Assembly (NCBI GenBank): GCA_019636385.1
Contig: JAHBXT010000002.1
Coordinates: 620,001-684,000 of the forward strand
DNA: 64,000 nt
Origin: Pirellulaceae bacterium
Lineage (GTDB): Bacteria; Planctomycetota; Planctomycetia; Pirellulales; Pirellulaceae
Direction: 5' to 3'
Shown: one piece after another, positions 9,966 through 18,464 of the stretch
Layout of the letters: every line of letters starts with the position of its first letter
Position numbering within the stretch: the stretch's first letter is position 1
Notes under the pieces: model-generated
Database searches by the model: none
Seen by the model: only the letters and a program-made list of their open reading frames with translations
Told to the model about the DNA's origin: nothing
Made by a program: the position numbers and the translations under genes

Positions 9966-10377
9966 ACACTTCTCCGTAGGTAGAGTTCATCGGGAGCTGT
10001 TCACACCTCTAGTAATTCTGACAGCGGCATCATGACTCAGCCACTAGGCATCTGCGAAGAAAGATAGCCCAATGGAACATCGAGCGGTTTCCCTGCTCAT
10101 GGGGTGCGAGCCCCATGGGTGCAGGCATTCACCAATAGAATTGCGAATGGCTCCACTGGTACAAGGCCAGCGGTGGCCATTAGTTTTCGAATCGAAACTG
10201 AAATCGGATTCGATAGTCGCTACCAGCTTTCGGGCCGCCATCAGGCTTGTCCCGATGGAAGCATGACTGAGCAGCTACAAGGGCCTGCCCCGATGGGAAT
10301 ATGACTGGGCGGCTACACGTATCTCATCTCAATCTCCCGATTGAGCTACACGAAACACTCGCGCACCTGAGCCTGAC
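9966..10377. other. Intergenic with short repeats, about 410 bp
   Basis: No convincing gene. Two imperfect direct repeats (10251-10278 and 10289-10316) share CCCGATGG followed by ATGACTGAGCAGCTAC or ATGACTGGGCGGCTAC. The second half recurs, inverted, near vgrG1 and vgrG2. Confidence 0.4.
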
Positions 10378-10552
10378 CGCGATGCCGACGTTTGCCATGA
10401 CGCTCAGCCTCTGCCGACATCGAACCCGGCGAACCGGCACAACTGCTCTTGCCAAAGTACATCTTGAAATTCCACACCAGGTCCCGCCATATCGAGGCTT
10501 CAATACCCAGTTGGCTCAGCACCGACTTTAGCGGCTGCGGCACCGCCAACAA
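10378..10552 (-). pseudogene. Remnant of a planctomycete transposase, C-terminal end (copy A)
   Basis: On the minus strand this stretch reads PQPLKSVLSQLGIEASIW, then R-D-L-V-W-N-F-K-M-Y-F-G and an ending AGSPGSMSAEAERHGKR. That is the pattern I know from the C-terminus of a transposase family common in planctomycetes ('...IP..L.PIL.RLGI....W', then a Phe-rich strand, then 'AG.P.S...EA.R.G'). Only about 58 codons remain and no start or catalytic part is present. The first 50 bp overlap the 3' end of the preceding effector gene in another frame, so the effector's last residues are encoded by transposon-derived DNA. A related fragment lies at 19800-20089. Confidence 0.5.
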
Positions 10553-11156
10553 AGACTCCGACCGCTACGCATGCAGGAGCATCGGGAGCACATGCCAACT
10601 CCGCCAGCGCGCCGCCCATACTTCCTAGTATTCCCGCACCAGCAGTTGCTCCTTCCTTGACAACTTGTCGGCCCTTTTCTTCGGCGGTCGCAATGTTATA
10701 AACCGCGATACCAGCCGACACGAAAACCAAAGCTTTCCCGGCATTAGCCACCTTGGCTGCCTTGGCATTCATCGCTGGATTGGCTCGTCCTGATGACTCG
10801 ATTATGGTCAACCAAACTTGATTCTTTTGTGCTGAGGACAATTTATCAAATGTTTGATTGAATAGCCGCTGAGCGTATTTCTCTTCCAACGCCTGTAGGG
10901 TAAGTCCAGAGCCTTTGAACGCTTCGGCCTGCGCTCGACCGATGTCACTGCTTCGTATTCTGGCAGCGTCCATGATTGAATTGCGAATTTTGTTGGCCTC
11001 GTCGGCACCTTCCAAGGGTGTTAGCTTGCCAGATTGAACCTCGTCCAGAATCAATTTGGCAGACTTTTTGGATTCTAGAATGTAGCCTTGCCTTACCCTT
11101 CCGTCCTGGATGAACCGCGTTACAAAATTCAATGCTTCCGATTTGAGTCCGTCCAA
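10500..11156 (-). CDS. Putative T6SS/polymorphic effector with C-terminal glycine-zipper hydrophobic region
   Basis: 218 residues from a TTG (11154-11156); there is no in-frame ATG upstream before the stop at 11208. Residues 1-125 are mostly helical and charged. Residues 138-210 hold two hydrophobic, Gly/Ala-rich stretches around IATAEEKGRQVVKEGATAGA and a Cys pair (ACAPDAPAC). This layout is common at the C-terminus of secreted bacterial toxin-like proteins near peptidoglycan-binding or PAAR genes and suggests membrane insertion; the activity is not known. Odd start: an ATG at 11191-11193 opens M-S-I-N-V-N-G-K-T and then stops one base out of phase with this frame, so the native start may have been lost to a 1-bp shift. 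The 3' end runs into a transposase remnant. Probably decayed or altered. Confidence 0.5.
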   Translation of the reverse strand: MDGLKSEALNFVTRFIQDGRVRQGYILESKKSAKLILDEVQSGKLTPLEGADEANKIRNSIMDAARIRSSDIGRAQAEAFKGSGLTLQALEEKYAQRLFNQTFDKLSSAQKNQVWLTIIESSGRANPAMNAKAAKVANAGKALVFVSAGIAVYNIATAEEKGRQVVKEGATAGAGILGSMGGALAELACAPDAPACVAVGVFVGGAAAAKVGAEPTGY

Positions 11157-11207
11157 CGCAAAATTAAGTTTTGCCGTTGACGTTGATTGACATGGGCTGG
11201 CTGAAAA

Positions 11208-11456
11208 CTATTCGTTTAGCAGTGCCAACGTCTTGCCAAGCGGCGAGACTAATCCCGAAGGACTGGTTTAACCTTCCACCTTAGGCTGAAATGTTTCAAT
11301 CGCAGCTTGCGTCACTGCGTCGATACGGCCAGTGACATTGATGGGTTTCAACGGAAACAAGTGCCAAGTACAGCCTTCAAGCAATTGCTGGATCACGACA
11401 ACATCTTCAGGGTGGTTTATGCCACCACGACCAACAGCAGCTTTAATGAGCTTCAT
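11208..11456 (-). pseudogene. Peptidoglycan-binding-like domain protein, interrupted by an in-frame stop
   Basis: From ATG 11456 (GAAGAG just upstream) the frame reads MKLIKAAVGRGGINHPEDVV, then V-I-Q-Q-L-L, and TGRIDAVTQAAIETFQ. This is the pattern of the peptidoglycan-binding-like domain (G.GG.N.PEDV..VQ.LL ... G..T..AI..FQ) found at the start of T6SS amidase/lysozyme effectors. A TAA at 11268-11270 ends the frame after FQPKVEG. Past it, in the same frame, TSPSGLVSPLGKTLALLNE and then TAG (11208-11210) complete the expected end of the domain (DGrvdPgGkTl..LN). So one codon change separates this from an intact about 82-residue protein. It sits just 5' of the effector at 11156 and may have been its wall-targeting partner. 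Confidence 0.62.
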
Positions 11457-11762
11457 CTCTTCACCAACGGTGTCATCATGGTTGTTCCTGATTTGCACAA
11501 CGAAGTACAAAGATTATCATAAACCAGACAACGAATGTTGCCTGAATTCGGTGAGGGTTGTCCCAGAATCTGGCAGGTTGTTGAGATGCTCAGCAATCAC
11601 GGCGAGTAGCCGTTTGCGAGCCAAGCCGAGTTGATTGCGACTTAGATCAGAAATCTGCCCTTGGGCACAAACCCAAGAGCGTGGCAACACGTTCTTGACG
11701 TCCGAGCTAACTCCCATGTAATCAGTGAGCGAAGAGTCATCCGAACAAATGGAGAATGCAAT
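11457..11762. other. Divergent intergenic region, about 306 bp
   Basis: Lies between the minus-strand peptidoglycan-binding fragment and the plus-strand PEP-CTERM gene. A minus-strand frame at 11517-11717 (66 codons) has no feature I recognise and may be chance or a fragment. Promoters for both flanking genes should be here. Confidence 0.35.
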
Positions 11763-12389
11763 ATGACCAAAAAAATGAGTTTAAGCGTCTTGGTGCTCTG
11801 GGTAATTTTTCACCAACCGGCTTTAGCGGGTCACAATTCAGAGTTCTTTGACTTCGATGTTCACCGAGGCTATTTCTTTCCTGAAGCCTACGGCAGTACG
11901 GCGGGCGGTAACGTATTCCTTGGGCCATATGCTGCAGGCACCGTCTCATTGGGGCTGATGGATGTGCTGCCAGCATTGAATTTGCGTACCAGCATGTTGG
12001 ACACTACCGACCGGCTGTTTTTACTGAATTTCGACTTGGTGTTCCCAACTGTTTTCCCATTGCCTGGCAGTGCTGACCAATTTACGGTCCGCGCCAATGA
12101 CGAGGTTATCTTTCAACGACCATTGCTGGATCTGGTGACAGTGGGGCGGCGAAACATTCAGGCTGATTTTGTGTTGAGATATCAGCCTGAAATAGACCCT
12201 GACACGAGTGACCGACTACCATTCGATCTGTGGCTGCGGTTTACCAAGACAGGTTCTTCATCAACCTGGGGATTAGACAACGTTTCATTGAACTGGGGAC
12301 AACCGGTTCCTGAGCCCGGTTCAGCGGCATTGGTTTTACTGCCATTAACGATAATTCTTCGTTGCAGACGGCGGAACGTAACTGCGTAG
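11763..12389 (+). CDS. PEP-CTERM sorting-domain protein
   Basis: 208 residues from ATG 11763, with GGAG about 8 nt upstream. A Sec signal peptide (MTKKMSLSVLVLWVIF ... ALAG) begins it. The C-terminus is a textbook PEP-CTERM tail: V-P-E-P-G-S, a hydrophobic segment (AALVLLPLTIIL) and a basic end (RCRRR). Such proteins are exported and processed by an exosortase; many sit in the envelope or extracellular matrix. The body (about 150 residues) is beta-rich and unrecognised. It is the only plus-strand gene inside the minus-strand T6SS cargo region, so it may be an unrelated insertion. No exosortase is in the window. Confidence 0.85.
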   Translation: MTKKMSLSVLVLWVIFHQPALAGHNSEFFDFDVHRGYFFPEAYGSTAGGNVFLGPYAAGTVSLGLMDVLPALNLRTSMLDTTDRLFLLNFDLVFPTVFPLPGSADQFTVRANDEVIFQRPLLDLVTVGRRNIQADFVLRYQPEIDPDTSDRLPFDLWLRFTKTGSSSTWGLDNVSLNWGQPVPEPGSAALVLLPLTIILRCRRRNVTA

Positions 12390-12495
12390 AACGATTGCGG
12401 GCGATGGTGCTACCTCCATAGCCAGCAACTGAGATCAGGCGCTCTTAGGAACTACGGCCAGCGCGTAAATAACTAATTGTCCGACAAGGAGTTGC

Positions 12496-13014
12496 TCAAC
12501 AATATTTGATAGATGGCACCACTAGGCCATCGCCTTGTTCGAAGATTACTTCTTCTTCCCCTTTGAGATACTTGCCGCCAAAGGCGTACTCGAAGTGGAT
12601 CGGAACGGATCGAGTCGGTTCGGGTAGCGTGAGTTGCCAACCGGTCAGCATCGAATACTCCCAGCGTCGAGGCCCGGTGACTCGCAGCGATTGCGAGACT
12701 TTGCCGACGCGGACATTGACCAGCCAATCTTTGCTGGGCTGGCCGTGGGGAGCATGAGCGACGGCGTTGAGTGTGATATCGGCATTGAATTTGTGGGGGA
12801 CCAGATCGGTATCGACTTGAACGCTGGAGACCAGCGGCTCGGTGCGATAGTGATCCGCCAGCACCACCGGCTGTTGCTCCGCCGCCAGCGTCAACTTCCC
12901 ATCCGCCTGAATATCAAACGTCCCTCGGCAGAACACCACCTGCAACAACTCATCCCGCTGCGAATAGGCTTCGAAGATGAATGGCGAAAATGGGGTTTCA
13001 TTTGAGATTAGCAT
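12496..13014 (-). pseudogene. Truncated DUF2169 protein (T6SS adaptor remnant)
   Basis: 172 codons from ATG 13014. It aligns by eye with the first half of the full DUF2169 protein at 15314-16351: both start with N-x-T-P-F-x-P, then RGTF, VTGPRRWE, GW.LT and the EYA.GG motif. Right after FGGKY the sequence changes to a short charged tail and stops, so about 170 C-terminal residues are missing. DUF2169 proteins act as chaperones or adaptors loading effectors on VgrG/PAAR. It lies 106 bp downstream of the toxin-like gene at 13121. It looks like the start of a second cargo module that lost its end. It could still be expressed as a short protein. Confidence 0.75.
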
Positions 13015-13120
13015 ACTGCTATCACCAACAAATGCGGAAATTGCCATCAGCGATTTAGTTTTCACGAAGGTATCGGCACTTTCTGCACGGTGCTGCGTCC
13101 TGAAAACTTGGAGAACGAAA

Positions 13121-14116
13121 TTAATGTGGGCCAAATCCGTCGAATGAAGCTGAATTTTGCGGAAAGATATACTGCGAGTTCCCCCCCCGACCACCTATGC
13201 CCGACGCGTAATCAAAATCAGTCCAATTCGCTGTCGTTCCCCGCAAAGCCTCGGTTGGTTGAATCGTAGTAGCGACACCCGGACTTCTGCCTGGTAATAG
13301 AATCGCGGACATTGAAGGGTCTGAACCAACATCCGTAACGAACCCAGGTGGATGAGTCCCGGACATTACAGCATTTGGGTCAATCCTACTTGGATATTTA
13401 TAGGTTTCAAACCTAAATCCTTCTGGGACTTCCACAATTTCAAGAGGCATCTTAGAATCGAATGATTTCAGGTATGACTCAATATCAGCATCGCTAAGAT
13501 CTGGCCTATTCTTTTTCAACCACTCCCTTGCCTCATCTTGGTTAACTCTCCTGACTACTTTTACGGGTCGAACGCTTGCCTTAACCCCAGGCGGCTTAAT
13601 GTTTAATTCTTCTAGATCATCTAGAAGTTGTTTGAATTCTTCAGGGGAAAGATTTTTCTTGGCTTGCTCTAGAAAATCGTCCAACTGCTGAGGGCTCATC
13701 GCCTTTAGCTCATCAGCTAATTTTCCCGCTTCTTTCAAAGCTTTCCATCCTTTTAGAAAGTCTGCGCCTTTCTTCAGGAGAGTTACGCCGCTTGGTCCGA
13801 GGTCGTACAAAAAGCCGAGAGCTCCTCCACCCAGCAAGGAACTACCGAATGATTCAACTGCATCACCGCCAAACAAACCTGCCCAAAAAGTCCGGCTACC
13901 CGCTTGTATTTGATCCGCTGACCAAACTGCACCAACCGCGCCTGCAGCGGTCGTTAAAGGTTCGGGAGCAACCAGTCCAATTACTGACGGAACTGCGACA
14001 ATCGCCCCACCGGCAGCCTGTAAGCCACCGAACGCAATGTTCCCCGCAGCTTCCCAGCTAGGATTGAAGCCATCAGACCCAAATAGTCCATTTGATCTTT
14101 GATCTTTGTCAGACAT
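13121..14116 (-). CDS. Putative polymorphic toxin / T6SS effector (cargo of vgrG1 module)
   Basis: 331 residues. The N-terminal 120 are Gly/Ala-rich and hydrophobic (GGLQAAGGAIVAVPSVIGLV; AAGAVGAVWSADQIQAGS; FGSSLLGGGALGFLYDLG), the style of pretoxin regions in polymorphic toxins. Residues 120-175 are charged helices. The last about 110 residues (from PEGFRFETYKYP to the end) form a compact domain with PSRIDPNAVMSGTHPPGF, LLPGRSPGVATTIQP and RGGNSQYIFPQ, and would be the toxin domain. The final G-G-x-x-Q-Y is loosely like ends of TNT/ART-type domains, but I would not name an activity. It is the last gene of the vgrG1-DUF2169-DUF4150 series. The gene at 14153, just upstream, could be its partner. 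Confidence 0.6.
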   Translation of the reverse strand: MSDKDQRSNGLFGSDGFNPSWEAAGNIAFGGLQAAGGAIVAVPSVIGLVAPEPLTTAAGAVGAVWSADQIQAGSRTFWAGLFGGDAVESFGSSLLGGGALGFLYDLGPSGVTLLKKGADFLKGWKALKEAGKLADELKAMSPQQLDDFLEQAKKNLSPEEFKQLLDDLEELNIKPPGVKASVRPVKVVRRVNQDEAREWLKKNRPDLSDADIESYLKSFDSKMPLEIVEVPEGFRFETYKYPSRIDPNAVMSGTHPPGFVTDVGSDPSMSAILLPGRSPGVATTIQPTEALRGTTANWTDFDYASGIGGRGGNSQYIFPQNSASFDGFGPH

Positions 14117-14152
14117 CGAAACAACCCTAGCTCAATTCATTTGTCTTGATTA

Positions 14153-14446
14153 TTAATTGCTTACAGACGTTGGAAACTCTTGCCGCTCAATGATTCCAAT
14201 AATTTGCCCTGAATCGCTAATTTTAAGTGGTTCGATTTCGCTGCAACGAACACTTTGGATTGTCAGCATAACCATTGTTGCAAACAATTCGTTGGGTGTC
14301 TCAGGTGCTAACTCTTTATCTGTATCACCACGTAAATGACCCATGACGTCGATTTTGCAAGCTGCAATTGAGTTGTCCAAAATAAACCTTGTTGACCTCC
14401 AATTGCGACGGACTGTCAAAACTAAACGTCGATCAATTTGAATCAT
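14153..14446 (-). CDS. Hypothetical protein in the vgrG1 cargo module
   Basis: 97 residues, no recognised domain. It starts MIQIDRRLVLTVRRNWRSTR and has a mixed alpha/beta look with no membrane segment or signal. It lies 9 bp after the DUF4150 gene and 36 bp before the toxin-like gene on the same strand, so it is part of the operon. Size and position fit an immunity protein or small adaptor, but immunity genes usually follow the toxin, and nothing in the sequence proves either. Confidence 0.55.
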   Translation of the reverse strand: MIQIDRRLVLTVRRNWRSTRFILDNSIAACKIDVMGHLRGDTDKELAPETPNELFATMVMLTIQSVRCSEIEPLKISDSGQIIGIIERQEFPTSVSN

Positions 14447-14455
14447 GCCTCGATC

Positions 14456-15301
14456 CTAGTAACAAACGATGCCAGGTGGAAAATTTTTTGCCGAACCTGT
14501 GGTCGAAAGTGACTCACCATCGGATACTCCTCTAGTGGCGCCGGCCAGCATTGGCCCGGCAATGCCCATGACCGCACCCATGGCCGCGCCGGGATTCGAC
14601 CAATCTGCGGTTGCGAGGGAGTAACCTGTTTGAGCTAGTTGTGCAGCTTGCGCGAGTTGACCAAAATTTGCGAGGCCAGCGACCCCTCCTATCGCACCAA
14701 GAACTGATGCCGGATTCCTCCAGTCAGTAGTCGCGAGCGCATACGCTTGTTTTGCAATATCAATTACCTCTCCTAAATCTCCAAAACCACCACCCGGCAT
14801 TCCACTCATATCAGGCAAGCATCCACCCTCAACGATCGAGTTCGCCTGAATCGGTGGATTGGTTCCAGGAGGGATTGTGCCGCCAGGCCCGACGTCAGCA
14901 AAAAACATCGGCCCCAGAAAGAGCACTTGACCTATCGTATTGAACGGGCCTTCTGGGCTGGCTCCATTCATTAGCATGTAGCAGATGTCGTTGTGATTTG
15001 CGAACTGACCGTTAATTCTGACTGTGGTGATGGGCACGATCGGCTTGCAAAAACCTTTGATAACTTGGGACGCCACTCCTCCGCCCACTCCAGCTTCGTC
15101 GCCCATGACTGTCGCAACTCGCGAGCCCATGTGAAAAACTGGTTTGCCCAACGACCGCACGTTCGGGCTTATGAAAATCGATTTGTCCAAGAAGCCTACA
15201 ATTGGATATGGAACTGGAACAGTTGGCGATTTGCAAACATCTGGACAGATGCTCATAACAATGAACTGGGAATCTTGCCGTGTGCCTTCTTTTAGTGCCA
15301 T
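14456..15301 (-). CDS. DUF4150 PAAR-like protein
   Basis: 281 residues. The N-terminal about 130 residues match the DUF4150 PAAR-like domain: CPDVCKSPTVPVPYPIVGF, VMGDEAGVGGGVASQ and CKPIVPITTVRINGQFA with the following His-Asn. PAAR-like proteins cap the VgrG spike and carry effectors. Residues 190-281 are Ala/Gly-rich with two related segments (YALATTDWRNPASVLGAIGG and YSLATADWSNPGAAMGAVMG), probably a linker to the cargo. It ends shortly after, so the toxin is a separate protein. Spacing to the DUF2169 gene upstream is 12 bp. Confidence 0.9.
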   Translation of the reverse strand: MALKEGTRQDSQFIVMSICPDVCKSPTVPVPYPIVGFLDKSIFISPNVRSLGKPVFHMGSRVATVMGDEAGVGGGVASQVIKGFCKPIVPITTVRINGQFANHNDICYMLMNGASPEGPFNTIGQVLFLGPMFFADVGPGGTIPPGTNPPIQANSIVEGGCLPDMSGMPGGGFGDLGEVIDIAKQAYALATTDWRNPASVLGAIGGVAGLANFGQLAQAAQLAQTGYSLATADWSNPGAAMGAVMGIAGPMLAGATRGVSDGESLSTTGSAKNFPPGIVCY

Positions 15302-15313
15302 GGTTTGCCTACC

Positions 15314-16351
15314 TCATACCGGAGTTGTTAAAGTTGGCAGGGAACGGTCAATTACGTCGTCTGGGGCTCGCATCCGAACTTCTACGACTCGCAGAGGTGG
15401 GGACAGAGGATGTACTCCGCGCCAAGTCAAAAACACCCGATTTGCTTCCCCGTCGATGTGGATAGTGTCTAGGTTAATAGGGGCAGGCACAAGTCGCCCG
15501 TCTTCGAACCGAAGTAAGGTGGCGAGTTCAAAGCGGGGGAGTTGGAAGGAGAGTGTGCCGTTGGGGGTGAGGTTCTTGAGGTGGACGGTCTCGGTTCCAT
15601 CGGCGAATCCGGGTAAGGTTAATCCTGGCGAGGCGGTGTTGTAGAACTCGAAGGAAAAGTCCTCGGGCAGATCGGGCCAGCGGGTCTTTTCCCAAATCAG
15701 GTTAAAGGTGCCGGCTCGGTCGCGACGCGGCTTCCAGGCGGGGGCGATGACGCCAAGGCCCTCGACGGGGATGGGCTTGCCGAATTCGGGTGTGCCGTAG
15801 TTGGCGGGTAGTATCTGTGGACAGGGGACAGGTTCGGTGGTCTTAGGATTGGCAAAGCCAACTCCCACGTAGTTCTCGTCGCACAGTTCGTGTTTGTCTT
15901 CGGTTCGGTAGTTTCCGCCGTAAGCGTATTCGTAACGAATGGGCAGCGATTTGATCGGCTCGATGTCAGTCAGTCGCCAGCCTCCAAATCCCTTTTCCCA
16001 GCGGCGTGGCCCGGTGACTTGGATTACCTTTTGGATATTGCCGAATTGAATCCCGGCGAGCCACTGTTTTTCGGGTTGACCACTGGGCGAGTAAGCTGTG
16101 GCGTTGACCAGAATGTCGGTTTTGGGCTTGTAGGGAGCGATGCTGCTTTCCAACCGGATGCTGGACATGCCAGGCTGGCCGTAGTATTCGTCTGCCATCA
16201 CCAGCGGTTCTTGTTTTTGAACGAGCCTCAGCCGCTTTCCGCTTTCAATCTGAAACGTACCACGTAAGACAATGACTCCAAAGTCGTTGCGTTTCTCGTC
16301 GCGACTTTCGAATTGCAGCGGTGGGAAGGGGGTGTAGTTCCGAAATAACAT
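15314..16351 (-). CDS. DUF2169 T6SS adaptor
   Basis: 345 residues from ATG 16351. The DUF2169 pattern runs through the whole protein: NYTPFPPLQFESRDE, VLRGTFQIE, LVMADEYYG, VTGPRRWE, RYEYAYGG, PANYGTPEFGKPIPVEGLG and, near the end, WRGVHPLS. Family members sit between vgrG and DUF4150-PAAR genes and help load effectors. Here it lies 28 bp after vgrG1 and 12 bp before the DUF4150 gene. Compare the truncated copy at 12496-13014. Confidence 0.9.
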   Translation of the reverse strand: MLFRNYTPFPPLQFESRDEKRNDFGVIVLRGTFQIESGKRLRLVQKQEPLVMADEYYGQPGMSSIRLESSIAPYKPKTDILVNATAYSPSGQPEKQWLAGIQFGNIQKVIQVTGPRRWEKGFGGWRLTDIEPIKSLPIRYEYAYGGNYRTEDKHELCDENYVGVGFANPKTTEPVPCPQILPANYGTPEFGKPIPVEGLGVIAPAWKPRRDRAGTFNLIWEKTRWPDLPEDFSFEFYNTASPGLTLPGFADGTETVHLKNLTPNGTLSFQLPRFELATLLRFEDGRLVPAPINLDTIHIDGEANRVFLTWRGVHPLSPPLRVVEVRMRAPDDVIDRSLPTLTTPV

Positions 16352-16379
16352 GGGTGTCTCACACCTTACTTGGACTCTG

Positions 16380-18464
16380 TCAGTTGAGGTCGATGATGGC
16401 GCCGTTGATCTTGACGGGACCACTGGCACTGAAGTTGAACGATGTGCCAGAGATCGTGACCTTGCCGCCTGCATCCATGGTGATCTTGCTGGCTCCGCAA
16501 GCGATTTCGATTTTTGAACCAGCCGAGATCTTAAGTGAGCTTCCAACGATGACCGTCTTGTTCATTCCGACTTCTTCTGCACTCACAAACCCTACCGCCG
16601 TATTCATCGCCGCGCCGGAAATGATCGAATAGACCGCGCCTACATTCGTTGCTTTCATGATGCCAACCATTTCGTTGCTCATCATGCCGACGGTCTCGTT
16701 CTTCGTCTTGCCGACAGAATTGGTTTGCGAACTACCGACCGAGATCGATTGGTTGCTGCCAACCGTCACTTTTTGGTTCGATCCGATGGTCTCCATGTGG
16801 TTTGTGCCCACACTGACCGTCTTGTTCACCCCCACATCCAGTTTTTGATTATTGCCGATGGTCATCGTTTCATCGACGCCGATGGTTTTGGTGCGGTTGT
16901 TGTGGATGGTGTGTGTTTCATCGTTTTGGACTTCAGTGTCCATGTTGTACTGGCCGTGGATGCGGATTTGCTCCTTGCCTGGAGTGTCATCCATGGACAT
17001 TTCATTAAAGCCACTGCCTTTGTAGGTCTTGGTCTTGTTGCCGCGGCGGGTCTTCCCGGCAGGTAGGTCGTAGGGGGGCTTGTTGTCGCCGTTGTAAACT
17101 CGACCGACGATGATGGGTTGATCGGGGTCGCCTTCCATGAAGTCGACGATCACCTCCTCGCCAATCCGCGGGATGTCCATGTAACCCCAGCCCTTGCCGG
17201 CATGAATTTGCGAGACCCTGATCCAGCAGGAACTCTTGTCGTCGAACTTGCCCTCGCGATCCCAGTGGAATTGAACTTTGACCCGACCGTGTTCGTCAGG
17301 GAAAATCTCTTCACCAGGCGGACCGGTAACAACGGCGGTTTGACAACCACGCACCACAGGCTTGGGGGTTAGCCGCGCGGGCCGGAAGGTGGCTTTGTCT
17401 GGAAAACATTCGAACTGGTTGGTGTAGGCAAAGCCAGGATCAACCGGGTCGGTCTCGTAGGTGTGTTCTTCGGCCAAGTGCAGTATCTTTTTGATGACAT
17501 ACGACTTGCCCTCTTCGGTCTTGGCGCGGTGCTTGCCGACTTTGAACTTCTGTCCGGGCGAAAAGGACATGCAACCGCTGGAGCCAGTAACCGTATCATG
17601 CTCCAATTCCAGTTCCTCCATGCGAATGCGCGCTAGCGCAGCACCGTCGCCCTTGGCATGGTATTCACCGGGATAGTCGTAGACCTCGAAGTTCTTTGCG
17701 CTTTTGAACTTCATGACCGTCTTTTCGGCAGCCATTAGCCGGTCGCGAGGCTTCTTGAAGTTGTAATCGGTGTGCGCCCAGGCACCGGGACGGAATTGGT
17801 AGTTGTGTTCCCAGCCATGAATTTGTGCCTTCAACTCCCGCGTATCTAATTTGCTTTTGTAGTAATCGACCGTCGATTCCTGACAGTCCTTGTAAACGCT
17901 GGCGCTGTCGGCCAAGTGCAGCGTATGCTTTCCATTCTCGTGGACAAAGAAGTAAAAAATGCCTTCCTCTTCCATCAGCCGGCAGACAAAGTCGAAGTCG
18001 GTCTCGCGGTACTGGACGCAGTATTCGCGTTTGGGATGATTGCCGGAAATCTTGCTGGTATCAAAATCGGTGAAGCCCAGGTCATTGAATATCTTTTCGA
18101 TGATCTTGACGATGGTCATCTCCTGAAAGATGCGGCAATCATTGGTCTGCGTCAAAAACCACATCCACGGGACCATGACAGCCCGGTAGTAGCGGGTGCC
18201 AAGATTATCTTCGTCCAGAGCCGAGAAGCGTTGCACGAAGCCGTTGAAGAACCGCTGGCCACCGGCAGCAATATCGATGGCGATGGTTGCATTGGTACCG
18301 ATGATATCCTCAGCGGCGATTTTGGCGTTGTCGGAGATCAATTCCAAATTGAAGTAGAACGGCGCAGATAGCTCTTCGGCGGCTTGAAAGCGAGTGACCT
18401 GCAGGACATCGGGGCCGAGCGCCGTCTGTAGGTGAAGATTGCGGGTCGCGTGTTTCAAGGCCAT
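16380..18464 (-). CDS. vgrG: VgrG spike protein (TssI), copy 1
   Basis: 694 residues. The N-terminal 370 hold the gp27-like part (LGPDVLQVTRFQAAEELSAP, RFSALDEDNLGTRYYRA, REYCVQYRETDFDFVCRLME with E-E-E-G-I-F-Y-F). Next comes the gp5 OB-fold (GRVKVQFHWDREGK, DIPRIGEEVIVDF, GDPDQPIIVGRVYN, then GFNEMSMDDTPGKEQI). The end is a beta-helix needle with many V-G-x-N-x repeats (TIGNNQKLDVGVNKTVSVG and following). No extra enzymatic domain follows the needle, so cargo rides on the DUF2169/DUF4150 partners encoded next. The first about 365 codons are nearly identical to vgrG2; after that the two differ clearly. Confidence 0.96.
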   Translation of the reverse strand: MALKHATRNLHLQTALGPDVLQVTRFQAAEELSAPFYFNLELISDNAKIAAEDIIGTNATIAIDIAAGGQRFFNGFVQRFSALDEDNLGTRYYRAVMVPWMWFLTQTNDCRIFQEMTIVKIIEKIFNDLGFTDFDTSKISGNHPKREYCVQYRETDFDFVCRLMEEEGIFYFFVHENGKHTLHLADSASVYKDCQESTVDYYKSKLDTRELKAQIHGWEHNYQFRPGAWAHTDYNFKKPRDRLMAAEKTVMKFKSAKNFEVYDYPGEYHAKGDGAALARIRMEELELEHDTVTGSSGCMSFSPGQKFKVGKHRAKTEEGKSYVIKKILHLAEEHTYETDPVDPGFAYTNQFECFPDKATFRPARLTPKPVVRGCQTAVVTGPPGEEIFPDEHGRVKVQFHWDREGKFDDKSSCWIRVSQIHAGKGWGYMDIPRIGEEVIVDFMEGDPDQPIIVGRVYNGDNKPPYDLPAGKTRRGNKTKTYKGSGFNEMSMDDTPGKEQIRIHGQYNMDTEVQNDETHTIHNNRTKTIGVDETMTIGNNQKLDVGVNKTVSVGTNHMETIGSNQKVTVGSNQSISVGSSQTNSVGKTKNETVGMMSNEMVGIMKATNVGAVYSIISGAAMNTAVGFVSAEEVGMNKTVIVGSSLKISAGSKIEIACGASKITMDAGGKVTISGTSFNFSASGPVKINGAIIDLN
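17370..18464 (-). repeat. Long near-identical repeat shared with vgrG2 (copy 1)
   Basis: The 5' about 1.1 kb of vgrG1 matches that of vgrG2 without indels at a constant offset of 8819 bp. Differences are scattered and mostly silent. Similarity falls clearly near codon 365 (around 17370 and 26189). Boundaries are by eye. Confidence 0.75.

Noticed and set aside
11517..11717. 66-codon minus-strand frame upstream of the peptidoglycan-binding fragment
   Set aside because: Composition is protein-like, but there is no ribosome binding site, domain or neighbour support.
16657..18371. Plus-strand frames opposite vgrG1 (also 25607-27166 opposite vgrG2)
   Set aside because: Shadows of the conserved vgrG coding strand; they are mirrored in both copies because the genes are duplicated.
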